Positions 11,191 to 21,700 of a DNA stretch of 64,000 nucleotides are shown here, piece by piece; the first letter of the stretch is position 1, and each line of letters starts with the position of its first letter. The position numbers were made by a program, and so were the translations under genes. The notes under the pieces are model-generated. The model saw only the letters and a program-made list of their open reading frames with translations. It had not been told where the DNA came from and did no database searches. This stretch comes from Archilochus colubris (lineage: Eukaryota; Chordata; Aves; Apodiformes; Trochilidae): NCBI GenBank assembly GCA_023079485.1, contig CM041083.1, positions 156,816,552 to 156,880,551 on the forward strand, in the 5' to 3' direction.

Positions 11191-12988
11191 TTCTGTTCCT
11201 TGTGATTTGGCAATTTATGAAAATGGCCCTTGGTAGTCTGTGTGACTACAAAACTGGCAAAACAGGTACTGCTGTGATCTGGTACTGCTCCCTCGTTTTG
11301 AACTAAGCTGTGGTGCTCTCCTGTTTTCTAGACTGGCCCAGCCTGATATACCGATGGATTACAGGGATTCAGCCAGGCACTATGTTCTGGGCACAATGGA
11401 TTTTTTCTCAACATCTTCTCCAGCAGATATGGACAAAAGGGATCTGCCAGTCTCTCTAATCTCCTAATGTTTGCTTTCTTGTTCTGGTATTCTTTTCCTG
11501 AAATTTGAAGATGGGAAGAGGAAGTGCATCCCACCAAGCAAACACCTCCATTTCCATTTTTTATTTACTGTATGAAATGTTTATTTTCAGAGGTGGTGTA
11601 GTGCACCATGCTGGCTCTGTTCATCTGGAGGTCATGGACTCCAGTTGTACTTCATTTACTCACCAGATTGCCAGCACTGTGGGCAGCCCTGCCACCTAAG
11701 AACCTCACAGTCAACTTCATCTGTGCTTTTAAAGTAGGAATATCATTCCTTGAATATGCAGTTAAAGGAAATAGTTGCAAAAAGTTGTTTGGGCTTGGAG
11801 CAAGCAGTCCCAAGCCAGACTATAGCTGCACTCTGAACCAACTTGTTGTTTTCATTCCTATCCAGTTTTTTAGGTGCTAAAGGAGTCAGTTTTTGAAGGG
11901 CTGGCATGAGAGGCTGAATATCCAGCATACAAAATTGTCCTCTGCATGGGGTTATTTGTGGTATGTATAAACCACGCAGCAAGATGGAAATCAGCTTCAT
12001 GGGCTGTAGAGGAAAGATCTAGTTCCCTTCCGAATTCGTTGGATTATTCTTTATTTACTACCAAATCTTCCTGATCCCATACTTTTGTTTTCATGGTTTT
12101 GATTCCCTGATATTTTTTTCTGGGGGTTGATACTAATTAAATTTTATTTTTTTATATGAAAGACTAAAAAAGAATTTAAATAAATCAAATTCAAACACAG
12201 TAGGGAATTTAAACACTATTTAATTCTTATTTCAGTTTTAAATTAACTTTCTTGTAAAATTAGCATGATATCTCACAGACAAGGATCTCTGATAACTGTA
12301 TGGGTGCTAATTAACAAATTAAGTCTTTTTCCAAGTGTTTAAATATTATTACACCAATTCTTCAGGAAGATAATCTCAGTTTGATTATACCAAAGCCAAA
12401 GAAAACTCAAAAACCTCACATGCAGTCATTCCTAAGTCCCACTTGTAATAAGTAGTTTACAGGTGAATCTGTAATGATGTCTGTCTGATACGTTTCCAGA
12501 TACATTTTCCATGGGTAGAAGAGAAAAATCTAACCACATCACTTTGCCTCACTGGACTAAATTTATCTCTGTTGCAGTCTGATGATGTCAACAGAGTCAC
12601 GGTGCAGATGAATACAGGTCATTGTTTGTGCAGTTGGCACAAGTTGCATGTGTGGGAGGAGAAAGATGAGAACTTCTAGACCAAATTTGCCGAAAAAACA
12701 TGAGCATGAGTTTAGACACATACTCCTATTAAAACCACACTATAATTTGTCACTAGAAGCTTCAGAACAAATGAGCTCCAAGTGAAACAGACTGAGGGTG
12801 TTTCTCCGAGCTGTTTCCTGCACGGCTGTCAGCGGTACCACATGATAGAGTGTGACCACGTGATGCTAGGCTTGAGATGCAAAACATGGGAACTGGCTTT
12901 TCTTAGTGGTTTCCAGACCATGAATTCCAGCTAAGCTAGGTGTCTTGTTTTTGGCAACATGACTTACCTGACACTAATTAAAGTTAGG
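11191..12988. other. Single-copy DNA; very AT-rich block about 12030-12400
   Basis: Open frames at 11505-11880 (plus) and 11743-12000 (minus) overlap on opposite strands and show no domain. The block at about 12030-12400 is AT-rich with repeated homeodomain-type cores (ACTAATTAAA, CTAATTAAC, TTTAATTC) and could be a regulatory or matrix-attachment-like stretch, though base composition alone also predicts such cores. CpGs reappear near 12800-12860. Confidence 0.4.
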
Positions 12989-13013
12989 AAAAAAAAAAAA
13001 AAAAAAAAAAAAA
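12989..13013 (+). repeat. A25 homopolymer
   Basis: Twenty-five consecutive A preceded by AGTTAGG. An ATTAAA lies only about 8 bases upstream, too close for a normal poly(A) signal. Confidence 0.9.
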
Positions 13014-13958
13014 TCCACATGGACTTCTTGGCTGTGTTTGACGCTCAGTTCCCTGGGGAACCAACTAATTGCCATGCTGGTTTTCCAGTTTTCTTCAATA
13101 TAAAGTTTCTCTTAAGTTCTAAAAAACAATTACCTGAAAAAGGATCCAAGTGCAATGCAGAAAGCTGCAGCACAAGTAGTATCTTAATTGTCTCATATGC
13201 TGTGAATTTGACATTTGCTGTGCACCTCAGTGGGTCATGTTGCCAGGGACTGATCCTGGGTGTGCTAAACACCTTTGCCCTTTGTTGGCAACACCACTTC
13301 TGCACCACAAGGATACATGTTACCACCTGCTTGACTTGCATATTCTCTAGGAATATTGACTGTTTGGTTTTTTATTGCTCTGTGTCTTCATGAACCAGTC
13401 AGCAATCAATGTATTTAACTTCACAGAAGCTGCTTTTGGAAGCAATGACATTTTCTGGGTGGGCATCTGCAGAACAAGGCAGACTACTGCAGAACAGGCA
13501 CACACACAGAGTCAGAAAAAAAATGTTTCCATCAAGGCAACTGACCCAAGCGTCACTCCCCACTTCACCAGCCTCTGGGTCTCTTTGCTGAACTCCTTAG
13601 CATGGGTAGGAAACAGTCCTGGAAAATGTGTGAACATATATGGCTTAGGATGAGTAAACCACTTAGTGAACTGGTCTTGTTGTACTTGGGACTAGAAGGT
13701 CCTGGCATTCTGAAGGAAATGTAGATTTTTCTGTCAATCATCCCCTCAAAACTGAGCTTAAACTATGGTGGTTTTGGGGCTATATTTAATGCTTTCTAAT
13801 AGGTGTTGGCATGAAAAATTATTGTTTTTCTTATTACTAGAAAGGGTGAATGATTATGACAAATATGCAAGTTGGAGGTAGACCTTAAAGTACGTTGGAG
13901 AATGCTGATATGTGCCAGGACAGTTTCAAAACTATTCTTTTCTTTCTGAATTTATGCC
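13014..13958. other. Single-copy DNA with opposing open frames, nothing recognised
   Basis: The plus frame running through the A-tract to 13393 and the minus frame 13045-13341 overlap, and neither peptide shows a known domain. A second plus frame, 13375-13653, is also unrecognised. Confidence 0.45.
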
Positions 13959-14090
13959 AAAATAAAATAAAATAAAATAAAATAAAAACCCCAAAGAAAC
14001 AAACAAACAAAAAAAAACCAACACACAAAAAACCCAAACACAAAACAAACAAAAAAAATCCCAGAAAAAAACAAAAAAAACCAACCCAAA
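13959..14090 (+). repeat. (AAAAT)n microsatellite grading into A/C-rich low complexity
   Basis: About six AAAAT units (13959-13987) are followed by about 100 bases almost devoid of G and T, built of CAAA, CCAAA and A-runs. Similar A/C-rich tracts recur at 41190-41247, 52897-52985 and 63318-63376. Confidence 0.9.
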
Positions 14091-14289
14091 AGCACTCAAA
14101 GAAATCCCAATAAATCTATTTCATGTATTTTGCAAATGAAAACTTGCAAACTTCTCTTAAAGCACTTTGAGATTTCAGGTAGAATGAAATTCATGTCCAG
14201 AGCCTAGGAATCAGACACATTAAGGAAAACATTTCTAGCAAACAGATTTTTTTTTTTTAAAGAACATATATACCTCCTGCACTCACCCT

Positions 14290-14802
14290 GTGCAGCATGC
14301 ACACCTCCTTCAGTCCAAGGAAGGCATCCCCCACTTCTCTGCTCCCCCACTTAAGAAACAGTCCACAGTAAATTTGTTTATGGCCTCCATTTTATTAATA
14401 GTGGCAATCAGAGGAGCTTTTATGGATATGCTTTGTTCACTTAAGCTCTTGCTTTGTCTTCTGAGTTGGTGGGAACCCCCACAGGACACTCATAAATGGA
14501 CAAATTTACAATCTAGCCTGTGTAAAGTGCCCACAGCAGCATCTACATCCAAGTTGTCTTTGTGCTCGTGCACCAGCTGTGATGCCAGAGGGCACAGGGT
14601 CAGAGCAGAGGGCTTCCTCTGGCTTTCTACAAACTGGGATCAGCCAATCTTCATTTATCTACAGTTAAGGACTTGTTTTGGTTTCTCAGATCATGACTCC
14701 ACAAGAGCTGTTTGGATATTTTTAATCGAAAGACAAAGCACTTCCTCTTCCAAACTTGGTGCCTGCAAGGAGCATAACAAACTAATCATTCAGAATAATT
14801 AA
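14290..14802 (+). other. Unrecognised 170-residue open reading frame
   Basis: This is the longest ATG-to-stop frame not created by a microsatellite. The peptide has a hydrophobic leucine-rich segment at about residues 30-62 and a cysteine-rich patch (CSCTSCDARG) near residue 93. No domain, signal peptide or family is recognised. There is no promoter, Kozak context or splice structure I can defend, and a frame of this length is only mildly unexpected in 64 kb of AT-rich DNA. Treat it as an open frame, not a gene. Confidence 0.12.
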
Positions 14803-15155
14803 TTCTGTCAGAAAAATCTCTACAGTTCTTACTAACGCTGAGTGTTTTGTAATCCTAATGAAAGGAAAAACCTGTCACTGTGATAATTTTCGATTGACCC
14901 ATTTTCTTCAGTGGCTGGGGGGGAGAGGAGTGTTGTTTATTTTTATCTCTAAGGACCATAGGCATGAAAACGATATCCACAAATCTTGCATTTCAGCCTT
15001 GTATTTCCAACTCAGCCTTCAAAGGAAATATTAGCTAGTCAAAAGAACCCAATAAGATTGTCAGATTGGCCATTTGTGTATATGTAGCAGAATGTCTTTC
15101 AGTTACCTGTGACTTTAGTTTCAAAATATTCCCAGGATAGGGAAACATTACTTTT
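14803..15155. other. Single-copy DNA, nothing recognised
   Basis: AT-rich. A donor-like site on the minus strand at about 15103-15108 has no paired acceptor that I can find. Confidence 0.5.
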
Positions 15156-15285
15156 CCCCATTAGTAAGTGGGAATTTGAGATGGAGAAAATATAAGGAGC
15201 TTGCCAAAGCCACAGAAGTAGTCCTTGCAAGGCTGAAGACTGGAATCCAAATCCTAAGTGCTCTACCCTAGCAACTGAAAGCACA
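15156..15285 (-). mobile_element. MIR/CORE-SINE relic (minus orientation)
   Basis: Read on the plus strand, the stretch follows the complement of an amniote MIR-type SINE: CCCCATT, then a GGGAATTTGAGATGG block, then GAGCTTGCCAAAGCCACAG. It continues with GGCTGAAGACTGGAATCCAA and AAGTGCTCTACCCTAGC. This matches the conserved core and the tRNA-derived head of the family in the right order. It is heavily diverged and lacks the 3' tail. The match is from memory of the consensus, not a computed alignment. Confidence 0.55.
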
Positions 15286-15872
15286 CCCTCCCTGTGGGTT
15301 TTAAGGTAATATAAGAATTTTAGAATTGACAAACCATTTCTAAATCAAGTTCTTTGAGACAGTGTATATTTCCTACATTTGCCTAATACTGTAAACACGT
15401 AACTACCAAACTCGGTGAGGAAGCTGCCAAACCAGCACAAACAAAATAAAAGGAAAGACGGACTCTGTGGAAAAATGCTCTAAGTCTTAGAGATTTTTAA
15501 TACTGTCACACTTTGAAACCATCTATGTCTGCTGTATTCGACAGATGAAAGTTAAATGTGGCAGACAATTGCGTTTCTCATTACCAAAGACAGAATGGTA
15601 TAGGAAATTTCTTCTTCAATATGCAGCCTTTTATTTCTAGGTCACTAATTTGAATCGATCTCTGATCAATGGTGACTGAAAGGCATTCATGTCCAGCAGC
15701 TGTTCTGTAGTCTGTGTTAAATGAGGGAGTATCTTAGTTACTTCCCAGCAGTAACCCCTCTCTAGCACTACCAGAACAAGCTGGTACTTTTCAGAGAGAA
15801 GCTATGGACTGATTGCACATTGCACTTGCAGTTACATGAGAAACAATTAACCTATTTTTCTTCTGTTTTTAG
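15286..15872. other. Single-copy DNA, possible conserved patch at 15540-15720
   Basis: The patch around 15540-15720 has retained CpGs (ACAATTGCGTTTC, AATCGATC) and TGATCAAT-like cores but no reading frame. The end of the stretch is a long pyrimidine tract leading into an acceptor at 15872. Confidence 0.4.
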
Positions 15873-16067
15873 AGAAGCACATTTGATTTTTCAAATGATC
15901 CATATTTTGTCACGGTGGGATTTTTTACTATTAAGCAGGATCATCCTGCTGCTACTGTACACACAATTTCTGCAACATTCAACATCATGACTGCAGTTGT
16001 GATGCTGCCAGAAGTGATCAAAGGATGGTTATTTACACACAAAAAAATAAGTGCCAAAACAACAAGT
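15873..16067 (+). other. Candidate 195-nt exon with continuous open frame (unknown gene)
   Basis: A strong acceptor (TTTTTCTTCTGTTTTTAG ending at 15872) is followed in phase 0 by a frame that stays open to a TAA at 16125-16127, about 84 codons. A GTAGGT donor-like site at 16068 would give an exon of exactly 65 codons. The frame reads as ordinary, not low-complexity, protein: it starts RSTFDFSNDPYFVTVGFF and continues with a hydrophobic NIMTAVVMLPEVIKGW segment. I recognise no family. The donor has a poor exon side (AGT before the GT). No partner exon is identified, so it may be a pseudoexon. Confidence 0.18.
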
Positions 16068-17099
16068 GTAGGTATTTTCTGTGAGTGGGGTTCATATCCT
16101 TCAGCCATCTACAAGTCTTATATCTAATGTCATCTGTTTGATCCAAAGGAATTACCCTGTCTGCCACTGTACTCCAAATCTCTGAATTAAAAGGTGCATC
16201 CACAGACACTTTACCCTTACCAAGGGTAGGTGATAGTTGGTTACAAAAGAATTCCACCTCAAGTTTTCAACATTTTAACATTCCCTTCTGTAAGAGCTGC
16301 AGAAGGCCTCTCTCACTGTACAGAATAAACTAGATTTGTTTATAAGGAAGCATCTGTATTGTCTAGCAGACATTATTGTTGAGAAAGGCAAGTTTAATTG
16401 CTAGATTCATATTTTCCAGGCACCAGATTCCTGGTGAGTAGGTGAAGATGATGAAATGCAGTGAGATTTGTTTTGTAGTTTTTTTTTTTCCTAAAGTTCT
16501 CCCACCACTTTAACTTGACTTCCCAAAAGGTTGGCGTATGGTATACAATGCACAATACTTCTACTCCCAAAATATCTCTTTTTGAACAATGCCTTCCACA
16601 GATTACTTACTGTCTCTGGCAGGGTTCTGAGGACTAATCATTCGTCCACCCACCAAAAAATTCTAGCCTTCATTACCATCCTTTCTTCCCTTTCTCCAAA
16701 CATGTTAATACCTGCTGAACAGAAACAACACTGAAAAGCATAATAACTGTCTAGTGCCACTAGTTCCCCAGCATAATGAGTTGTTGAGTTTTTCTTTTAG
16801 CATTTTGATAACAATACCATGTAGCCAAATTGTCTGGTAGTATTAAAAAATTGTCAGAGGAAGTGTATTACTTGGCTGTAAAAGTTCACTGAAACTTGGC
16901 TCAAAGGACCTTAGACCAGAAGAAAGTTTGCTTTACAAAATATAAAATTCTTCTTCCAAATTATTTCCATGACCTTAAAAGTAGCTTTCATTGTTTTCAA
17001 AGAGGCATGTTGCAAGCCAGTAAACTATGATGTGTCTAACTGCTTGTGAAAAGAAAACAGAAAGAATGAGAAAAGCAACCTGAAGTGCCTTCAAGATTT
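16068..17099. other. Single-copy DNA, nothing recognised
   Basis: Contains a TTTTCCAG acceptor followed 14 bases later by CTG|GTGAGT near 16433. This is attractive as splice sites but too short and frame-breaking to call. No repeats are recognised. Confidence 0.45.
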
Positions 17100-17480
17100 C
17101 ATGTAGAAACAAGTTTATTTTTAAATATAATTTTAAGGAATTCCATACACATTTAATTCACAACCTCAAAGTCCATTTATATTATTGTATATGAAATACA
17201 TTTCATTATACATTTTTTTTTGTATTTTTCTTAAAGCCATATTTCCTATAGACCTGGGGGCATAAGGGGGGTGGGGGTGGTAATTACCCGGTCTCTATAG
17301 GTAAACACAAAAATTAAACTAAGGACAAAGTTTTTTCTCCATTATACTCATATAAACCTGGGTTATTTATACTTCGAGTTAATGGAGTAACTTTTGATTT
17401 AGCTTGAATGACCAAGAAAATTATTATTTATAATTGCTGTTTATATTAGCCAAGCAAACTGGAAGCCTTAGTCAGGAAGG
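17100..17480. promoter_or_regulatory. Candidate AT-rich conserved element with G-rich core
   Basis: AT-rich flanks carry forkhead-like GTAAACA and TGTTTAT cores and TAATTA-type cores. They surround the abrupt G-rich segment 17256-17280 (runs of 5, 6, 5 and 2 G) and a CpG-bearing TAATTACCCGG. The block is non-coding. The contrast in composition within 400 bases is unusual for the window. Confidence 0.2.
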
Positions 17481-19340
17481 AGGACACCGCTGTTTTAAGC
17501 ATTGTGTTAATGAGAACAACAAAAAGAAAGATTTCAGGGGTCTGAGTGCTTACCCTAGATGGAATAAGACAGCCTGATGGGAGAGCTGAAGATAGCTATG
17601 TAGTAGAACTGGTCAATGCAATAAACTTTTAAAGTCAGTAGATGTACCAGGTTTTCTTGCTTTTACGGGGTTTTCCTCAAACACCTGGGTGGAGAGAAAG
17701 ATGAGAAACTGGAAACATGTTATGAAAATTGAAAAGGAGATGAAGGAAACTAATATGACAGTTCCAATGGCAATAGCAGTCAGCCTTTTGGTACAGATTA
17801 CAGTGTCATGTAAGTGGGAAAAGGAAAAAGTAGTGCATTTGTTACTGTGGAGAAGGAGGAGACAGTGCAAAGAGCCAGAGTTATGACAAAATCAAGGCAA
17901 CAGATGGGGATAACGATCTTGACAGCAGCAGTCCAAATAGATATGTATAGAGCATGGCTGAATTTGTCAGGAACAAAAACACAGGCTCCTCTAGTAACTG
18001 AGATACGTGACTGCAACACCCAAAATGAGTCTGGGTAAGAGTTTTAACTGTACGGATGAGAAAAAAAGGCCTGTACTTGTGACAACACATAAAAAGAACT
18101 AGCAAGATGCAGACATATTCTGGAAATTAGGACCCTTGGAGGCATGATCTGAAGAGCATTTAACACTCTGGAGCTAAGTGGCAGGCCAGACAGTTTAGGT
18201 GTTCACAGTAATCAGAAAGGAGAGGCTGTGGGGCACAGTCAGGACATTGATGTAATTGTTGCAACGCTGCAGGTCTTGGGCTGACTGACCTAAAAGGGGA
18301 GGGAGAGATAAGGACGACACTGCAAAGGAAGAGTGGGAAGTAATGGAGATGCAAAAGCCAGAGTCGGAAGAAAGCTTCTGGTGCCCTGTTCATACCAAGT
18401 AGCATTTTGGCCTCCTGCCCCCAAGTACTATTCCTGCACATGTCAAGTACAGTACCACTCATCACATGCACAGCACTTTTATATACTCTCAAGTGGCAAA
18501 AATCTGGTCCTCAGTGCTGTGAAAGATCATGAATTTAATACACTAAAGGTCTGCCATTTTTTATTTAGCTGTTTCTGGGAACACCTATATATATATTCTA
18601 CATGGCAAAGCTTTGAACTTCATTGGACTATTTCTGCTCTCTCTCCAGCAATTTCTTTCTCACTAGTGAGACAGCTCAGAACATTAGCCCTTATAACTCT
18701 CTGGATCTGATTCAGAATATGCCATCCAACTAAAAATCCAGTATTTTAAAACATTAGATTTAACATATTTGCTGATGGACCACATTCTGTCATGAAAAGA
18801 AAAAAACCAAACAACAACATATATTAAGCATGCCAAATGTGCTGAGATTTCACTTTACGTTTAGCTGAACTCCTTTGGAATCTCTAATTTCAGCCAAAGC
18901 CCTACTAGTTTTACCCTTTTTCTCTCTACCTTACCAGAGATGTTTCCTCTCCTCAGACTGATTTTAAATATCTGGGGTTTGAATTTGCATAGAAATGCAG
19001 ATGAATTGTGCATATAAAGCTATGATTTTGGCACTCAAATGTGTCAAACCAAAATATTTTTAATCCTGATGCTCATATTCATGCACACTTTCCCTGACTC
19101 AAACAGGACGACTATTCATTTAACGTGTCTCACTGGTGTCTTTAATATACACAGATATATACACTGGTCTTCTTAATATACACTTGTTCCTAAAGAATTA
19201 AAACTCTGTCACAGTGCTATAAATTGCAATAAATTGAATGGCTTTTATTGATTAAAGTCACATTTTTTGAAAAGTTTGGAAAGTTCCAGGGGGTTGGTTT
19301 TTTTTATTCTTTCATTATATTTTGTTTGTTTCATTGTTTT
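17481..19340. other. Single-copy DNA; purine-biased segment 17540-18370
   Basis: The plus strand is notably purine-rich from about 17540 to 18370 and several frames on both strands remain open for 60-110 codons (for example minus 18160-18492 and plus 18333-18710). The peptides show no domain. An ancient unrecognised interspersed repeat is possible. The remainder is AT-rich and featureless. Confidence 0.35.
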
Positions 19341-19351
19341 TTTGGGTTCGA

Positions 19352-19417
19352 TTTTTTTTTTTTTTAGTTTTTCTCTTAGTGAAATACACCCCCCCCCCCT
19401 TTTTTTTTTTTTTTTTT
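19352..19417 (+). repeat. T14, C11 and T18 homopolymer cluster
   Basis: T14 at 19352-19365, C11 at 19389-19399 and T18 at 19400-19417. The C11-T18 junction forms a 29-nt homopyrimidine run. Homopolymer lengths may carry sequencing error. Confidence 0.9.
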
Positions 19418-19549
19418 CTCTGCATGTGATAAATCAAGTTACTTTTTCACTCCGGACTCCATTATGGGCTCACAGTGGCTATACAAACCGCACGGAGTTA
19501 AGCAAACAAAGGAATTTTTTCATTTTCTCTTTCATTCAATAAAGTTCCA

Positions 19550-19960
19550 TTTTCTGTCACCCTGCAACCTTTTGACCCGCCTCCTAATGGCACTGGTCAC
19601 TCAAGGGCAAAAGTTCAGCCCTAGGTTAAGTCTGTGTGTGTTTGCAGCAGGCAGGGAGACGGTCGGGTTCTTGCTTCCTGTCGTCTCCCCCAGAGCCATC
19701 GCCCTCCCAACCTCCGCTCTCACCCCTGCTGTGAGCTCCCCCCACTCCATCCCTCCCCCTGGGAAGGAGCTAAGGAGAGCTTGGGGGAAGCTCTTCTCCG
19801 GCCTTTTGTTTTTCTTGCAGCTGTCAACAAACCCCACTGTCTTATTTTTTGCTCTGAGGGTAAAAAAAAAAAGGAAGAGAGCCAGTGGCTGTCGGTGCTA
19901 ACTTCTTACTTCCAGTCATTTTGGCCATTGCTAACATTTTCTTTTATTTGGCATCTATAA
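19550..19960. promoter_or_regulatory. GC-rich, CpG-containing candidate regulatory patch
   Basis: About 19640-19830 is the most GC-rich single-copy stretch in this half of the window, with six CpGs. Overlapping open frames on both strands (plus 19464-19901 and 19634-19960, minus 19601-19837) follow from the GC content and do not look coding: proline/serine-rich, no domain. Pyrimidine runs such as CTCCCCCAG are frequent. It is more plausibly regulatory than coding. Confidence 0.22.
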
Positions 19961-21604
19961 ATTGCCCATATTGCTCAGAAAGGCTGAAGAGCCCTTCCTT
20001 TCTCTGGAGTGTGTCTGCACAGTTTTTCATGGGATATTAGCTCCTGGTGTGAGTGGTTAACTCCCTGTTTACATTATGCAGTTTTCAGAATGATTTTTCA
20101 AGGAGCTCTGAATGCAAACGGTGCCTCAAGAGCACCCATCTTTCCCAAAGCCCTCCAGTGGACTTTTCCATGTAGCCTGGGATTGAGCTGCTGTAACATT
20201 TCTGCAGTCCTTGTGTACATCCCTGGAGGTTTAAACTAGACATAGTGTTCCCCTCCAAGTCAGTGGCTCTGGCATAACACTTTGCCCTCTCCTCCACAAG
20301 AATGAAGCACTATCTAATCCAGTAGTTTCTTCCAGCCAGTTTGTACCAGCCTACTTGTTCCTAAACTCCTCCCTTTTCAGGGAGCCCATCCTTCATCACC
20401 AGCAGGCCACCAGTTGTCCAGTGAAGTCACCCATACCCAACATAATTGCTTGAATAGGTGAATCGCATAAGAAGGGAAGTGTAGGAGTAGCTCATACAGT
20501 GTCAAAGGAATCTCCTCCCTCCCTGACCAAGGGCACTGGTGAGCAGGATGTTGCTGCTTGACTTCTGGCTCTCTAGACCTGCAAGAGCAGAGTGGACTCT
20601 GTGCAGGAAGGTGAAGACAGCCCTTCTTGTTCTGGAGAGACAGATCAGTTATTGGATATATTTGGCATTAAATAAAACCTCAGCCTGTCCTTACACAAAC
20701 CTTTGGCTTATCTGTCTGACGGGCTGTTGCAGCATGCTCTCTTGGCTTAAAAAACCAAATTATGGTTATCCAGTAACAGTCTCTCTGTGAATTTGCAGTG
20801 ACACAAGGCGTGATCTTGCCTCTGAATGAGGGCTGGTGGCAATGTAGATGATGCTGTCCCCCACTATTTCTCCTGGGGATGATTAGGCTTCATTGTTTCC
20901 AGAACATCCAGCAGCTCCTGAAAGCAGCAAAGAATGCCCAGGGTGTGGAGGAGTTTTGCTGGAATCAGGCAATCAGGCAGCTCACAACTTTGCCAAGATC
21001 CAATAGCTCCATCAGTCAGTGATAACCACAGGCTACTAGTACTGCCCATGTTTTCTGATGGAGTAAAACCAGATGTATGAGGAAAGTGAGCCAGCAGTTA
21101 AAAATCATAGACTGGACTATAAACTACAGGGAGAATGCCATATTCCCTTCTCATCCAGCTGTTCCACCTCAAGCACACTCATGCTTTATTTCCTCTCAAT
21201 ATGTGAGAGATGGCTACACTTGATGATTTGATAAGCTCTCACAGCCTCAATATTAGAGACCTGAGTTAGGAAACCATACCTGCAAGGATCAAGCCATAAC
21301 AGGCACCTGGGCTGACAGTAGCAAAGACCCTGAGCATCTGTGTCTTGAAGTAGATAGCCCAAGGGTGGCAGATGAGAAATGAGACCCAAGCATGTAGCTC
21401 TTCAGGAGACCATGGCAGAATACTTCTGAGTTCTCTCTTTGGAGATTTATGTTTACTTTTCCCTGAATTTTATCTCATACATGATAGAATTACCAAAGCT
21501 GAATGAAAAAGCAAATTAGTGGCCCCTAAATTTATTAACTGGCTTTCTGCAGAAATGTGCTGGTGCTACAGGAGACTTTGTTTCCAAGGTGGTTTGTAGC
21601 AAAA
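19961..21604. other. Single-copy DNA; possible LTR-like end at 20530-20745
   Basis: Around 20670 an ATTAAATAAAACC poly(A)-signal-like block is followed by a pyrimidine/GT-rich stretch. This resembles the R/U5 part of a retroviral LTR in layout, but no LTR termini, primer site or target duplication can be defined. The rest shows no recognised feature. Confidence 0.3.
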
Positions 21605-21700
21605 TAGTTCTGAGCTTCAGTTTCTTCATGCTGCAAATGGGACATGGAAGGAAAGGTGCCTACAGGTGAATGTTTCCTTGATGATTTTAAGAACAGCTAT
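21605..21700 (+). mobile_element. Possible MIR/CORE-SINE relic (plus orientation)
   Basis: CTGAGCTTCAGTTTCTTCAT followed by GCAAATGGGACATGG matches the highly conserved MIR core in spacing and orientation. It is followed by a GGTGCCTACAGG-type block consistent with the downstream CORE. The tRNA head is not recognisable. Confidence 0.4.

Noticed and set aside
12955..12985. Minus-strand donor CAG|GTAAGT next to a T25 tract
   Set aside because: The nearest acceptor AG would leave a 6-base exon and the T-tract lies on the wrong side of the branch-like site.
12989..13013. Poly(A) tract as the tail of a processed pseudogene
   Set aside because: No recognisable gene body upstream, ATTAAA too close to the tract, and no target-site duplication visible. 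The same holds for A25 at 5738-5762.
17540..18370. Purine-biased block with several open frames as a gene
   Set aside because: Frames overlap on both strands, peptides have no domain, and no splice structure is consistent; kept only as an unexplained stretch.
19342..19352. GGGTTCGAT as a tRNA B-box followed by a T-run terminator
   Set aside because: No A-box or cloverleaf arms upstream; the region is T-rich low complexity.
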